NCBI GenBank assembly: GCA_030949405.1
Contig: JAUZSN010000002.1
Location: 434,001 to 498,000 of the forward strand
Origin: Methylococcales bacterium
GTDB taxonomy: Bacteria > Pseudomonadota > Gammaproteobacteria > Methylococcales > Methylomonadaceae
Length of the DNA stretch: 64,000 nt
Direction of reading: 5' to 3'
Below, piece by piece: positions 49,993 to 58,792 of this stretch (positions are counted from its first letter, which is position 1; every line of letters begins with the position of its first letter). The translations under genes were made by a program, and so were the position numbers. Below the pieces are notes generated by a model. It saw only the letters and a program-made list of their open reading frames with translations. It was not told the origin of the DNA and searched no databases.

Positions 49993-51174
49993 ATGAAAAA
50001 ATCATTACTATTAGCGGCATCTGTTGCCACTGCCATTCTTTCAGGGTGTGCAACGACACAACCTGCAAACTTTCAATCTTTTCAAGCGAAAGATTTAAGC
50101 GCGTTGACTAAATCGAAAGATTTCAAACAAAAAACAAATAACTTTTTTGTTATTAGCGATTCATCAGGTTCAATGACTGAAACCTATATTAATGGTGGAC
50201 TTGCATCAGATCCTGCGGCGATTAAATTAGAAGTTGAAAAAGAACTTTTAAGTCGTATGAATAAAACAATTCCTAGCATGACCTTAAATTCGGGCTTGCG
50301 TAGCTTTGGTTTTGGTAAATGTGTTGGTGTAGCCACAAAATTAAACCAAGCTTCAGAGTCTTATTCTAAATCTGCCTTTAATGCGGCGATTGATACTTTA
50401 GCTTGTGGTAGTGGCGGCTCGCCAATGGACAAATCATTGGATGCGGCTCAAGAAGATTTAGCAGGAAATTCTGGAAAGACGGCTTTGATTATCTTTAGTG
50501 ATGGGTTTGAATTAGACAGATCTCCTATCCCATCAGCCCATGCTTTAAAATCTCGTTATGGGGATGATCTATGTATTTACACCGTTTGGACGGGAAATCC
50601 TAAAGATGCTGAAGGCCGTACAACGCTATTAAATCTATCAAATATTGGTGCCTGTGGTTTCAGTACTGCAACAGCGGATATTAGTTCACCTGATGGTATG
50701 GCTAAGTTTGTTGAAGGGGTCTTCTTCAAAAAAGTATTCCCTGTTATGGAAGGCGATGCTGACTTAGATGGTGTTTTTGATAGTAAAGATCAGTGTCCAA
50801 AAACACCGTTAGGAGCAACCGTTAATATTCAAGGTTGTTGGATTATTAAAGGGATTAACTTTGATACAGCGAAACATGCAATCAAATCAAGATACTATCA
50901 TTTGTTAGATGATGCGGCTTTTGTCTTAAAAAGAAATCCTGGTTTAGCTATTGAAGTTCAAGGACATACAGATAATGTCGGTTCTGATAAATATAACTTA
51001 GGTTTATCTGATCGTCGTGCTAAGTCAGTTAAAGGCTATTTAAATAACAAAGCAAAAGGTAAAGCGTCTTTAACTTCACGTGGTTATGGCGAAGCGAAGC
51101 CTGTTGCAAGTAATGATACAACAGTAGGTCGTGCGCAAAACCGTCGTGTACAATTAAAAGTCATCCGTAAATAA
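49993..51174 (+). CDS. OmpA-family lipoprotein with vWA-like and TSP3 parts
   Basis: The signal peptide ends in a lipobox LSGC with C19, so it is a lipoprotein. Residues about 50-250 form a von Willebrand A-like domain with a MIDAS motif DSSGSM (56-61). Residues about 254-270 are a thrombospondin-type-3 calcium loop (GDADLDGVFDSKDQCPKTP). Residues about 285-390 are an OmpA peptidoglycan-binding domain (IEVQGHTDNVGSDKYNLGLS, GYGEAKPVASNDTTVGRAQN). It is likely anchored in the outer membrane and bound to the cell wall, with the vWA part for protein or metal contacts. A strong terminator follows. Confidence 0.9.
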   Translation: MKKSLLLAASVATAILSGCATTQPANFQSFQAKDLSALTKSKDFKQKTNNFFVISDSSGSMTETYINGGLASDPAAIKLEVEKELLSRMNKTIPSMTLNSGLRSFGFGKCVGVATKLNQASESYSKSAFNAAIDTLACGSGGSPMDKSLDAAQEDLAGNSGKTALIIFSDGFELDRSPIPSAHALKSRYGDDLCIYTVWTGNPKDAEGRTTLLNLSNIGACGFSTATADISSPDGMAKFVEGVFFKKVFPVMEGDADLDGVFDSKDQCPKTPLGATVNIQGCWIIKGINFDTAKHAIKSRYYHLLDDAAFVLKRNPGLAIEVQGHTDNVGSDKYNLGLSDRRAKSVKGYLNNKAKGKASLTSRGYGEAKPVASNDTTVGRAQNRRVQLKVIRK

Positions 51175-51210
51175 GATGATTTAGTCTGCGTTAAAACAGA
51201 CTTTAGTTCT

Positions 51211-51249
51211 AAAAAAGGGGGAACATTGATTAGAATGTTCCCCCTTTTT
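51211..51249. terminator. Bidirectional terminator between the OmpA-family gene and tesA
   Basis: GGGGGAACATT pairs with AATGTTCCCCC around a 6-nt GATTAG loop, with A- and T-runs outside. It serves both convergent genes. Confidence 0.92.
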
Positions 51250-51267
51250 ATTTGAAAATGACAAAAA

Positions 51268-51873
51268 CTATAATGCCCCATTATCCTGTAACAAGGTATA
51301 AACCGCTTCGGCCATTTTTTGATAACCCGCAGTATTTGGATGAACTCTATCAGACTTTAACGCGGCGGAACTTAAAATAGTCGGTAAAGTATCAAGATCA
51401 ATAGGAATCATTTCTGATTGTGCCACCTGTTGGTAAATCTCCGCACTTTTTAGGTTTAATAAGCTAAAGCTAGGCACGCCTAGCATAACTACGTTAATCT
51501 CACGTTGCTTTGCTAATGCAATCATTTGCCTTAGATTTTCGATTGTTTTCTTACGGGGTATATTTCTTAATATATCATTACCGCCATGAATTAAAATTAA
51601 CATTTGAGGTTTATATTTATCTAATAATTTAGGTAAACGTTGTAAACCCGCCTGACTAATTTCTCCTGAAATGCCTTCATTAATCACCTTACGATGGCTT
51701 AATTTCGCTAAAATAGCAGGGTAGGTCGTTTGTCTATCGGTTCCTAAGCTGTAAGTTAAACTATCACCAAAGGCAAGAATAACCGCCTCTTCCGCTAAAG
51801 GACTAAACGGAGTTTTAGCGTCATCACACGCATTTAAAAAAATAAATAATAAGCACAATATAATTTTTTTCAT
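51268..51873 (-). CDS. tesA: SGNH/GDSL esterase, TesA-like (arylesterase/lysophospholipase), lipoprotein
   Basis: The 201-aa protein has a lipoprotein signal (FIFLNAC, C16). It carries the SGNH blocks GDSLT (36-40, nucleophile S38), GISGE, GGND and the C-terminal DRVHPN Asp-His pair. TesA-like enzymes hydrolyse acyl-CoA, lysophospholipids or aryl esters in the periplasm. Lipidation is unusual compared with the soluble E. coli TesA. It is divergent from the following SDR gene with only 23 bp between starts. Confidence 0.88.
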   Translation of the reverse strand: MKKIILCLLFIFLNACDDAKTPFSPLAEEAVILAFGDSLTYSLGTDRQTTYPAILAKLSHRKVINEGISGEISQAGLQRLPKLLDKYKPQMLILIHGGNDILRNIPRKKTIENLRQMIALAKQREINVVMLGVPSFSLLNLKSAEIYQQVAQSEMIPIDLDTLPTILSSAALKSDRVHPNTAGYQKMAEAVYTLLQDNGAL

Positions 51874-51896
51874 AACATTGATAGAGAGAGGGATAC

Positions 51897-52628
51897 ATGC
51901 AAAAAAATATTTTAATCACAGGCGCGGCTAAACGAATTGGGGCCGCCTGTGCCACCTTATTACACCGTCAAGGCTGTAATATCATCTTGCATTATAGAGA
52001 ATCTGAAACTCAGGTGCGTGAACTTTGTACGCTATTAAATCAACAACGCCCTAATTCGGCTCAAATCATTCAAGCCGATTTATTAGATTTTGCCGCCTTA
52101 AAGCAACTTGCCGACCAAGCAACCGCTATTTGGGGGAAAATTGATGGGTTAGTTAATAATGCCTCTGCTTTTTATCCAACCCCATTGGCGAGTGTGACCG
52201 AAAAAACATGGGATGACTTAATGGGATGTAATTTAAAAGCCCCCTTTTTTTTATCGCAGGCGTTAATGGAAACGCTGGGAGCAAATAACGGGTGTATTAT
52301 TAATATTATTGATATTCATGCCGAACGCGGGCTAAAAGACTATCCTATTTACAGTATGGCTAAATCAGGATTAGCCTCAATGACTCGAATATTAGCGAAA
52401 GAATTGGCCCCCTCCATTCGTGTTAATGGAATTTCACCAGGGGCGATTATATGGCCAGAAGACGAATTATCAGAAGCTGCCAAAGGTGACATCATGAGCC
52501 GAATTGCTTTAAAACGTGCGGGTGAACCTGATGATATTGCTAAAATGGTGGCTTTCTTCATTAATGATGCCCCATACATTACAGGGCAAATTATTAATGT
52601 TGATGGAGGGCGGACATTATTTTGTTAA
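51897..52628 (+). CDS. Pteridine reductase-like short-chain dehydrogenase (FolM-like)
   Basis: The 243-aa SDR has the pteridine-reductase variant of the cofactor motif, TGAAKRIG (8-15). The Arg in this motif is typical of NADPH-dependent PTR1/FolM. It also has VNNASAFYPTPL, the YSMAK catalytic Tyr-Lys pair, and ITGQIINVDGGRTL at the end. FolM reduces dihydromonapterin and dihydrofolate in tetrahydropterin synthesis. The gene has a short upstream region shared with tesA. An ordinary SDR role cannot be excluded. Confidence 0.85.
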   Translation: MQKNILITGAAKRIGAACATLLHRQGCNIILHYRESETQVRELCTLLNQQRPNSAQIIQADLLDFAALKQLADQATAIWGKIDGLVNNASAFYPTPLASVTEKTWDDLMGCNLKAPFFLSQALMETLGANNGCIINIIDIHAERGLKDYPIYSMAKSGLASMTRILAKELAPSIRVNGISPGAIIWPEDELSEAAKGDIMSRIALKRAGEPDDIAKMVAFFINDAPYITGQIINVDGGRTLFC

Positions 52629-52670
52629 CGGATAGTAGAGATACAAAAGGAACTGACAAAAATGTAAATC

Positions 52671-52696
52671 GGAGTCCAAAACATGTTTTGGACTCC
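52671..52696. repeat. 26-bp perfect palindrome
   Basis: GGAGTCCAAAACA is followed at once by its complement TGTTTTGGACTCC, with no loop. No T-run follows, so it is more like a dispersed palindromic repeat or a transcript-end hairpin between convergent genes than a classical terminator. Confidence 0.7.
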
Positions 52697-52799
52697 TGCA
52701 CCCCATCGATTGATAAGTAATTTATTTTTCAAAATATTTTTTGTCATGTACAGAGAAAGGTTATTGACTCACAAGGTCTTAGTTTGAATGCGATTGAGG

Positions 52800-54308
52800 T
52801 CATTCCTTGGATAATTTTAATCGAAAGGCGACGACTAATAGACCGATAAACATAATCATAAGCACTAACAAAATAGGCGTATCACCCCCTATGGTGACAT
52901 AAGGGGTTGATCCGCCCATCGGAATAATATTTTCAGTAAGGGTGCTGGTTTTAAATAAAGGGGCTTGTTTAATAATTTTACCATTGGGAGCGATAAAAGC
53001 GGTTATTCCTGTATTGGTTGACCGCGCTAAATAACGACCTGTTTCTAAAGCCCGCATTCGTGAAATTTGAGCATGTTGATGGGGTTCAAAGGAATCACCA
53101 AACCACGCATCATTGGTGACATTGACTAAATAGGCCGCCTCGGGCATTTTTGAAATCACCTCACTTGAAAAAGCATCTTCATAGCAAATTGAGGTGGCAA
53201 AAGAGTAACCTCCTGCTTTTAATAAGGCTTGATTACTTCCACCTGGTGTAAACGTCCCTAAATGAACACCAATTACATCCAAAACCCAGCCTGATAACGG
53301 TTGCAGCGGTAAATATTCCCCAAAAGGCAATAAATGATTCTTTTTATAAACACCTCGCTCAGAGCCTAAGGCTAAAACCATATTATAACTTTGCTTACGA
53401 TCATCACTTTTAGCAGCGACACTCACAATTAAGTCTGTTTGATGCGCTTGTGCCTCAATGGCTAAGGGTTTGATAAACGGCTCATCAACTTGGTGTAAAT
53501 ACGCAGGAATAGCAGTTTCTGGCCAAATAATCACATCCGAATCCCAATGGTTATGAGTCATTTGTTGATAACTTAATAAGGTTTTAACCAGATTTTTAGG
53601 CAACCATTTTTGATCTTGGCTAATGTTACCTTGAACCAACGTTATTTTAATGGGATCGCCAATGGCATCCGTCCATTGGATATGTTTTAAACCATAGCCT
53701 GTGATTAATAAACTTGAAATAATCGCGCTTTGTAAAATTAAGCGTTGTTTAGTTACTAACATGGCACTTAATAATGAGGCGGTTCCGATAATTAGAAACC
53801 CTGTTCCATAGCCTCCAACTAAGGGAATAAAGCCTGCAAAAGCGGTATTTAATTGACTATAAGAAATTTGAAACCAGGGAAAACCATTTAATAACCAAAT
53901 GCCTCGAAAGTACTCAACAAAAATCCAAATAAAAGGGATAAACCAAAAGAGTAAGCGTTTATTCGTTAGCCACGCTAGTTTGACGACACCATAAGCAATT
54001 AAAGCGGGAAACAAGGCCCAAAAAGCGGCGAATAAAAAGGCCATACTGGCAGAGGCTATGAAGCTTGCGCCTCCGTAAAAATAAATACTCACAAAAACCC
54101 AGCTAACCCCCAAACCAAATAAGCCGAGTCCATAAAGATACGCTCTAAAAGCGGCTTGTTTAGGGCTATCGGCATAATGCCATGATAAAAATAACAGGAC
54201 TAATGAAATAATGGCTAAATAAGCATAATTAAAAGGGGCAAAGGCGAAAGTTAATAATAAACCTGAAAAAAAGCTTATTACATTCCAAACTCCGTTAGAT
54301 AACTTCAT
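52800..54308 (-). CDS. lnt: Apolipoprotein N-acyltransferase
   Basis: Lnt adds the third acyl chain to lipoproteins in the inner membrane. The 502-aa protein has about seven N-terminal membrane helices and a nitrilase-like periplasmic domain. The catalytic Glu is in IIWPETAIPAYL, the Lys in YKKNHLLPFGEYLPL, and the Cys in SICYEDAFSSEV. VNVTNDAWFGDS is also typical. It converges on the SDR gene, and a final C-terminal helix is present. Length is normal. Confidence 0.96.
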   Translation of the reverse strand: MKLSNGVWNVISFFSGLLLTFAFAPFNYAYLAIISLVLLFLSWHYADSPKQAAFRAYLYGLGLFGLGVSWVFVSIYFYGGASFIASASMAFLFAAFWALFPALIAYGVVKLAWLTNKRLLFWFIPFIWIFVEYFRGIWLLNGFPWFQISYSQLNTAFAGFIPLVGGYGTGFLIIGTASLLSAMLVTKQRLILQSAIISSLLITGYGLKHIQWTDAIGDPIKITLVQGNISQDQKWLPKNLVKTLLSYQQMTHNHWDSDVIIWPETAIPAYLHQVDEPFIKPLAIEAQAHQTDLIVSVAAKSDDRKQSYNMVLALGSERGVYKKNHLLPFGEYLPLQPLSGWVLDVIGVHLGTFTPGGSNQALLKAGGYSFATSICYEDAFSSEVISKMPEAAYLVNVTNDAWFGDSFEPHQHAQISRMRALETGRYLARSTNTGITAFIAPNGKIIKQAPLFKTSTLTENIIPMGGSTPYVTIGGDTPILLVLMIMFIGLLVVAFRLKLSKE

Positions 54309-54607
54309 AAAATGGATAAAATAATGAAAAAAGAGTCGCTAAAAATTTAATTTAGATCTCAACTATTATGACATATTTACCTGAATATCCAGTTAAAAGC
54401 CTAACGAACCCGTTTAAGTTGTAATTTCCCTTAGTATTTATCCTATCATATAAGCCCCTTCTTTTTATAGGCTAAAGTATAAAATAGTAAAACATGACCA
54501 TCATCACACTTTTTAAAAAAATATGATCTATCTTTCATTTTTTATGTTTATTGATTTAAAATCAATACATAAATTAAACAGTATTTAGAGCATTATTGGT
54601 GATCTGT

Positions 54608-55276
54608 ATGAAAACATTAAAATTATTATCCCTAGAACCCCGCGTTTTATTAGATGCAGCCGCTGCAACCACGGCTATTGATGTTCATGCAGATATTAAT
54701 GAGCAAACAGAAGCCTTTAATGAAAGCCAATCAGATTATTCAAATTCAACCTCTGAGCCCGTTCCTTTAGGGACAGTTCCTTTAACAGAATCTCAAAATC
54801 AATGGGAATTGTTAAATACGGCGGGAGTGATGCTTAATCAAGTACAGGCACAGGAAGTAGTTGTGGTTGATACCTCGATTCAAAATTATCAATTATTGCT
54901 TGAAAGTGTTAATCCAGAATCTGAAATTATTTATATTGATCCCACACAAGATGGGATTATTCAAATGGCGGACGCGCTTCGTGGGCGTAAAGACATATCG
55001 GCTTTACATATTTTATCACATGGCTCAGAAGGGTCTTTGGCATTAGGGACTTCGTTGTTAAATGGCGAGACGATAAGCGAATATCAAGCCTTATTAGCAG
55101 AGATTGGGGAATCATTAACTGACAATGGTGATATTTTATTTTATGGTTGTAATGTTGCGGATGGAACAACAGGGGTTGCGTTTGTTAGTGAATTGGCTGA
55201 GATTACAGGTGCAGATGTCGCTGCTTCTGATGATGTAACGGGGGCTGATGATAAAGGGGGGGGGATTGGAATTTAG
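54608..55276 (+). CDS. LEPR-XLL / DUF4347 N-terminal part of the giant adhesin (ends at G9 tract)
   Basis: The ATG at 54608 gives MKTLKLLSLEPRVLLDAAAA, the LEPR-XLL motif that heads many giant bacterial surface proteins. A DUF4347 domain follows at about residues 75-220 (VVVVDTSIQNYQLLLESV, ALHILSHGSEGSLALGTSLL, GDILFYGCNVADGTTGVAFV, ITGADVAASDDVTGADDKGG). The family then reads GGDWNLEY, but here a run of nine G (55256-55264) shifts the frame and a TAG follows at once. With seven or ten G the frame would continue. The TTG at 54596 is in frame but unlikely to be the start. Confidence 0.85.
   Translation: MKTLKLLSLEPRVLLDAAAATTAIDVHADINEQTEAFNESQSDYSNSTSEPVPLGTVPLTESQNQWELLNTAGVMLNQVQAQEVVVVDTSIQNYQLLLESVNPESEIIYIDPTQDGIIQMADALRGRKDISALHILSHGSEGSLALGTSLLNGETISEYQALLAEIGESLTDNGDILFYGCNVADGTTGVAFVSELAEITGADVAASDDVTGADDKGGGIGI
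55256..55264 (+). other. G9 tract that breaks the adhesin frame
   Basis: AAAGGGGGGGGGATTGG. One more G, or two fewer, restores GGDWNLEYQQGDIE. Confidence 0.9.
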
Positions 55277-55351
55277 AATATCAACAAGGTGATATTGAGA
55301 CAACGAGTTTAATAGCTGAGGCTTTTCAAAGCACATTAGCTGCTGCCCCAA

Positions 55352-58300
55352 ATGATGTTACAAGTCTTAGTATTACCTCTACACAACCTTCGGGGGGGTT
55401 ATATTGTTGGTAATTCTGTAGACGTGACTGTTGTTTTTGGAAGTAGTGTTACTGTTGACACAACTAATGGAACGCCATCACTGGAATTAGATATAGATGG
55501 CAATATAAGAACAGCAACCTACGCTAGTGGAAGTGGGACAACTAATTTAATATTTAGCTATACGGTACAAAATGGTGATAGTGATGCGAATGGAGATGGT
55601 ATTGCTATTATTGCAGATAGTTTAGCACTTGATGGAGGTTCGATAGATAAAACAGCAGATGGAGCAGCCGCTATACTACCTCACCTTGCAGTGACTGATA
55701 ATGCATCTCATCGAATAGATGCGGGGGTTGCCGTATTAGATGTTGTATCCCCTGTCCTTCGTTCAACATTAGGAGCGGTAGGTGCAGGCTCAACAGTAAC
55801 CTTAACTTTTGATGAAATTGGAAGTGGGTTAAAAATCAATACAATTGATACTAATGATTTTGTTTTTTCAGGAATTGGGTTATCAACAGGGGCTGAAACG
55901 ATTAATAGCGTATCTGTTAATCACAATGCACAAACCGTTACTTTAAATTTGAATGGGTTAATTAAACTATCAGATACAAATTTACAGGTAACCTATACTC
56001 CAGATGATGATGCTAATGATATACAAGATATTAATAGTAATAAAGTATTAGGTTTTACAGCCTCTGTCGTTAATACCATGCCTTCTTTTGATGTTAATAG
56101 TAATAGCATGGCGTTTGATACACCATCAATTTTGACTGTATCTGATACTAATAAAGCAGGAGAAAAAGTAGGTGATAAAATTTTATATAGCAATATTATT
56201 AGTATTAATGGACAAAGTATTGATGCCATAGTGACAACGACAGCATTAAATAATATAACAATTAGTAGTGCTGATTTAGCAGATGGTAACAATAGTCAGG
56301 AAACAGATCCGTTATCAACAACTCCAGAATCACTAGATGAAGCTTGGTATAAATTAAATACGAATGTTAAAACGGCTGGAGGAGATGCGACCATTACCTT
56401 TGATTTTATTAAAAGTGGTAGTTATAACGCTAGTAATATAACCGCATCAAAAGGGGTGGATGTTTTATTGGAAAATGTTCCCGTTAATTCTTATGACCTT
56501 GATATAGCAGGTCAAACAAAACTACATTATCAATACCAAGAATTTGGCGGTTTTGCCTCTTATACGGTTTCTAACAATACAAATCTTAGTCAAGCACAAA
56601 ATACAGGTTTTACACGTTTTGAAACGGGGTTAAATAAAGCGATTAGTGATAGTCCTGGAACACTAGAAGGCGATAAAATTCGCATCATGGCGTTATATGA
56701 ATCTATTCATTCTTTTTCATTAAAAACAGGGGCTGTTTTAGGTGGGTCATCTTATTTTTATATTGATTTTAGTAAAGGGCCTAATTGGATTGATAGTCCT
56801 CCAGTAACGGAGTCTGTGAGTGGTGTATCTTTTGATATATCAAGATCTAAAGAGTTTATTGATGAAAGTCAGGCAGAAACCTCTGTTTTCACTGTTTCTA
56901 TGAGTGGGAAAGCCCTAGTTGGACAACAAACTGCAACCGTCAATTTAGATTCTAGTGGGGGGGCTACCAATATTACTGATTACGGTGATTTTTATGCTGC
57001 TGTTGATGCAGGATTAATGACAGGTGTCACTCGTTCAGGAAGTATTTTAACGTTTACCAGTGAATTTAATAATGGTGCAGGTGTTGGTAGTTTTGATTTT
57101 GATATAACCGCTATTAATGATTCTAGTTCAGAAGGTAATGAAACAGTTATTGCAACGTTAAGTAATCCATCACATTCTATTACCACCAATATAGCAACAA
57201 TTGAAACGGATACTGCTACAACAACAATCACTGACGTAGGTGTTCCACCTGTGATTGATTTAGATGCTTTAACAACAGGCTCTACCAGCTATAGTAATAC
57301 TTTTGATAGTACAACAGGAACACCTGTCAACGTTACCAATACGGATGCAACTGTTACCGATAGTAATGATAGTCACATGAAGACATTTACAATTGTTGCT
57401 GGAGGTAATTTAGTCGATGGTACAGATGAACGAGTTATTTTTAAGACTACGTCATCTGATATATCAGGTGATCTTGCAACTAATTTTAGTATAAGAGTAA
57501 TGCCAGTGGGGAGTGGTATTGAGTTTAGAGTAAAATATACTGAATCAAATAAAACCTTTGTTATTGAAGATAATGCAAATTCTGCTAATGAATTGCTTAA
57601 AGCGGACGTTGATGCTTTGATGCGAGCCATGCAGTACGAGAATAGTAAAACCGATCCAACTGTTGGTGAGCGTACTTTTAGCTTTACGGCGAATGATGGA
57701 GGAAGTAATTCTAATACCGCGATTAGTACAATTATAATTACAGGTGTCAGCTTTGCCCTTACTTCCACACCGACTATTAGTGAAGAAAGCACTGAAACCT
57801 CTACTTTCACTTTAACCATGACAGGGTTTCCACTAGGTTCAGGTCAAACCTCGACTATTGATATTGAAGGAACAGGAACAGCAACAAATGGGGGGACTGA
57901 TTACACCTCAACGATGCTTGCTGTTATTCAGGCAAAAGCAGATGCAACAACTGGCGTAAGTTTTGATGGAACTAAAACATTAACGTTTACCGATGCTTTT
58001 GTAGGTAGTACCTTTACTTATGATTTAACAGCGGTTAATGATGGTGTTGCTGATAATAATGAAACGATTATTGGTACGCTAACCAATGCAACCACGACAA
58101 GTGGAAGTGCGAGTATTGTTACGCCTGTTGCTACCACAACGATTACCGATACTGATGGGGGTGTTAGTTTTGCTCTGACCTCCACACCGACTATTAATGA
58201 AGAAAGCACTGAAACTTCTACCTTCACCCTAACCATGACAGGGTTTCCACTGAGTTCAGGTCAAACTTCGACTATTGATATTGAAGGAACAGGAACAGCA

Positions 58301-58792
58301 ACAAATGGGGGGACTGATTACACCTCAACGATGCTTGCTGTTATTCAGGCAAAAGCAGATGCAACAACTGGCGTAAGTTTTGATGGAACTAAAACATTAA
58401 CGTTTACCGATGCTTTTGTAGGTAGTACCTTTACTTATGATTTAACAGCGGTTAATGATGGTGTTGCTGATAATAATGAAACGATTATTGGTACGCTAAC
58501 CAATGCAACCACGACAAGTGGAAGTGCGAGTATTGTTACGCCTGTTGCTACCACAACGATTACCGATACTGATGGGGGTGTTAGTTTTGCTCTGACCTCC
58601 ACACCGACTATTAATGAAGAAAGCACTGAAACTTCTACCTTCACCCTAACCATGACAGGGTTTCCACTGAGTTCAGGTCAAACATCGGCTATTGATATTG
58701 AAGGAACAGGAACAGCAACAAATGGGGGACTGATTACACCTCAACGATGCTTGCTGTTATTCAGGCAAAAGCAGATGCAACAACTGGCGTAA
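55352..58792 (+). CDS. Middle part of the giant adhesin: SwmB-like and Calx-beta domains
   Basis: True coding in this frame begins after the G7 tract at 55372-55378. The first codons from 55352 are out of frame with the gene. Domains in order are SwmB-like (NSVDVTVVFGSSVTVDTTNG; then STVTLTFDEIGSGLKINTID), a choice-of-anchor-like region near 56.1-56.8 kb, a single Calx-beta (56.85-57.23 kb), an Ig-like region, and then the first three 139-aa Calx-beta repeats. Reading stops in the third repeat because its GGGGGG is only five G long (58724-58728). After that the protein continues in another frame. It is part of one gene with the parts before and after. Confidence 0.82.
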   Translation: MMLQVLVLPLHNLRGGYIVGNSVDVTVVFGSSVTVDTTNGTPSLELDIDGNIRTATYASGSGTTNLIFSYTVQNGDSDANGDGIAIIADSLALDGGSIDKTADGAAAILPHLAVTDNASHRIDAGVAVLDVVSPVLRSTLGAVGAGSTVTLTFDEIGSGLKINTIDTNDFVFSGIGLSTGAETINSVSVNHNAQTVTLNLNGLIKLSDTNLQVTYTPDDDANDIQDINSNKVLGFTASVVNTMPSFDVNSNSMAFDTPSILTVSDTNKAGEKVGDKILYSNIISINGQSIDAIVTTTALNNITISSADLADGNNSQETDPLSTTPESLDEAWYKLNTNVKTAGGDATITFDFIKSGSYNASNITASKGVDVLLENVPVNSYDLDIAGQTKLHYQYQEFGGFASYTVSNNTNLSQAQNTGFTRFETGLNKAISDSPGTLEGDKIRIMALYESIHSFSLKTGAVLGGSSYFYIDFSKGPNWIDSPPVTESVSGVSFDISRSKEFIDESQAETSVFTVSMSGKALVGQQTATVNLDSSGGATNITDYGDFYAAVDAGLMTGVTRSGSILTFTSEFNNGAGVGSFDFDITAINDSSSEGNETVIATLSNPSHSITTNIATIETDTATTTITDVGVPPVIDLDALTTGSTSYSNTFDSTTGTPVNVTNTDATVTDSNDSHMKTFTIVAGGNLVDGTDERVIFKTTSSDISGDLATNFSIRVMPVGSGIEFRVKYTESNKTFVIEDNANSANELLKADVDALMRAMQYENSKTDPTVGERTFSFTANDGGSNSNTAISTIIITGVSFALTSTPTISEESTETSTFTLTMTGFPLGSGQTSTIDIEGTGTATNGGTDYTSTMLAVIQAKADATTGVSFDGTKTLTFTDAFVGSTFTYDLTAVNDGVADNNETIIGTLTNATTTSGSASIVTPVATTTITDTDGGVSFALTSTPTINEESTETSTFTLTMTGFPLSSGQTSTIDIEGTGTATNGGTDYTSTMLAVIQAKADATTGVSFDGTKTLTFTDAFVGSTFTYDLTAVNDGVADNNETIIGTLTNATTTSGSASIVTPVATTTITDTDGGVSFALTSTPTINEESTETSTFTLTMTGFPLSSGQTSAIDIEGTGTATNGGLITPQRCLLLFRQKQMQQLA
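55372..55378 (+). other. G7 tract that breaks the adhesin frame
   Basis: TTCGGGGGGGTTAT. Six or nine G would join TSTQPSG to GYIVGNSVDV in frame. Read with the frame after tract one, it ends at TAA (LYCW stop). Confidence 0.88.
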
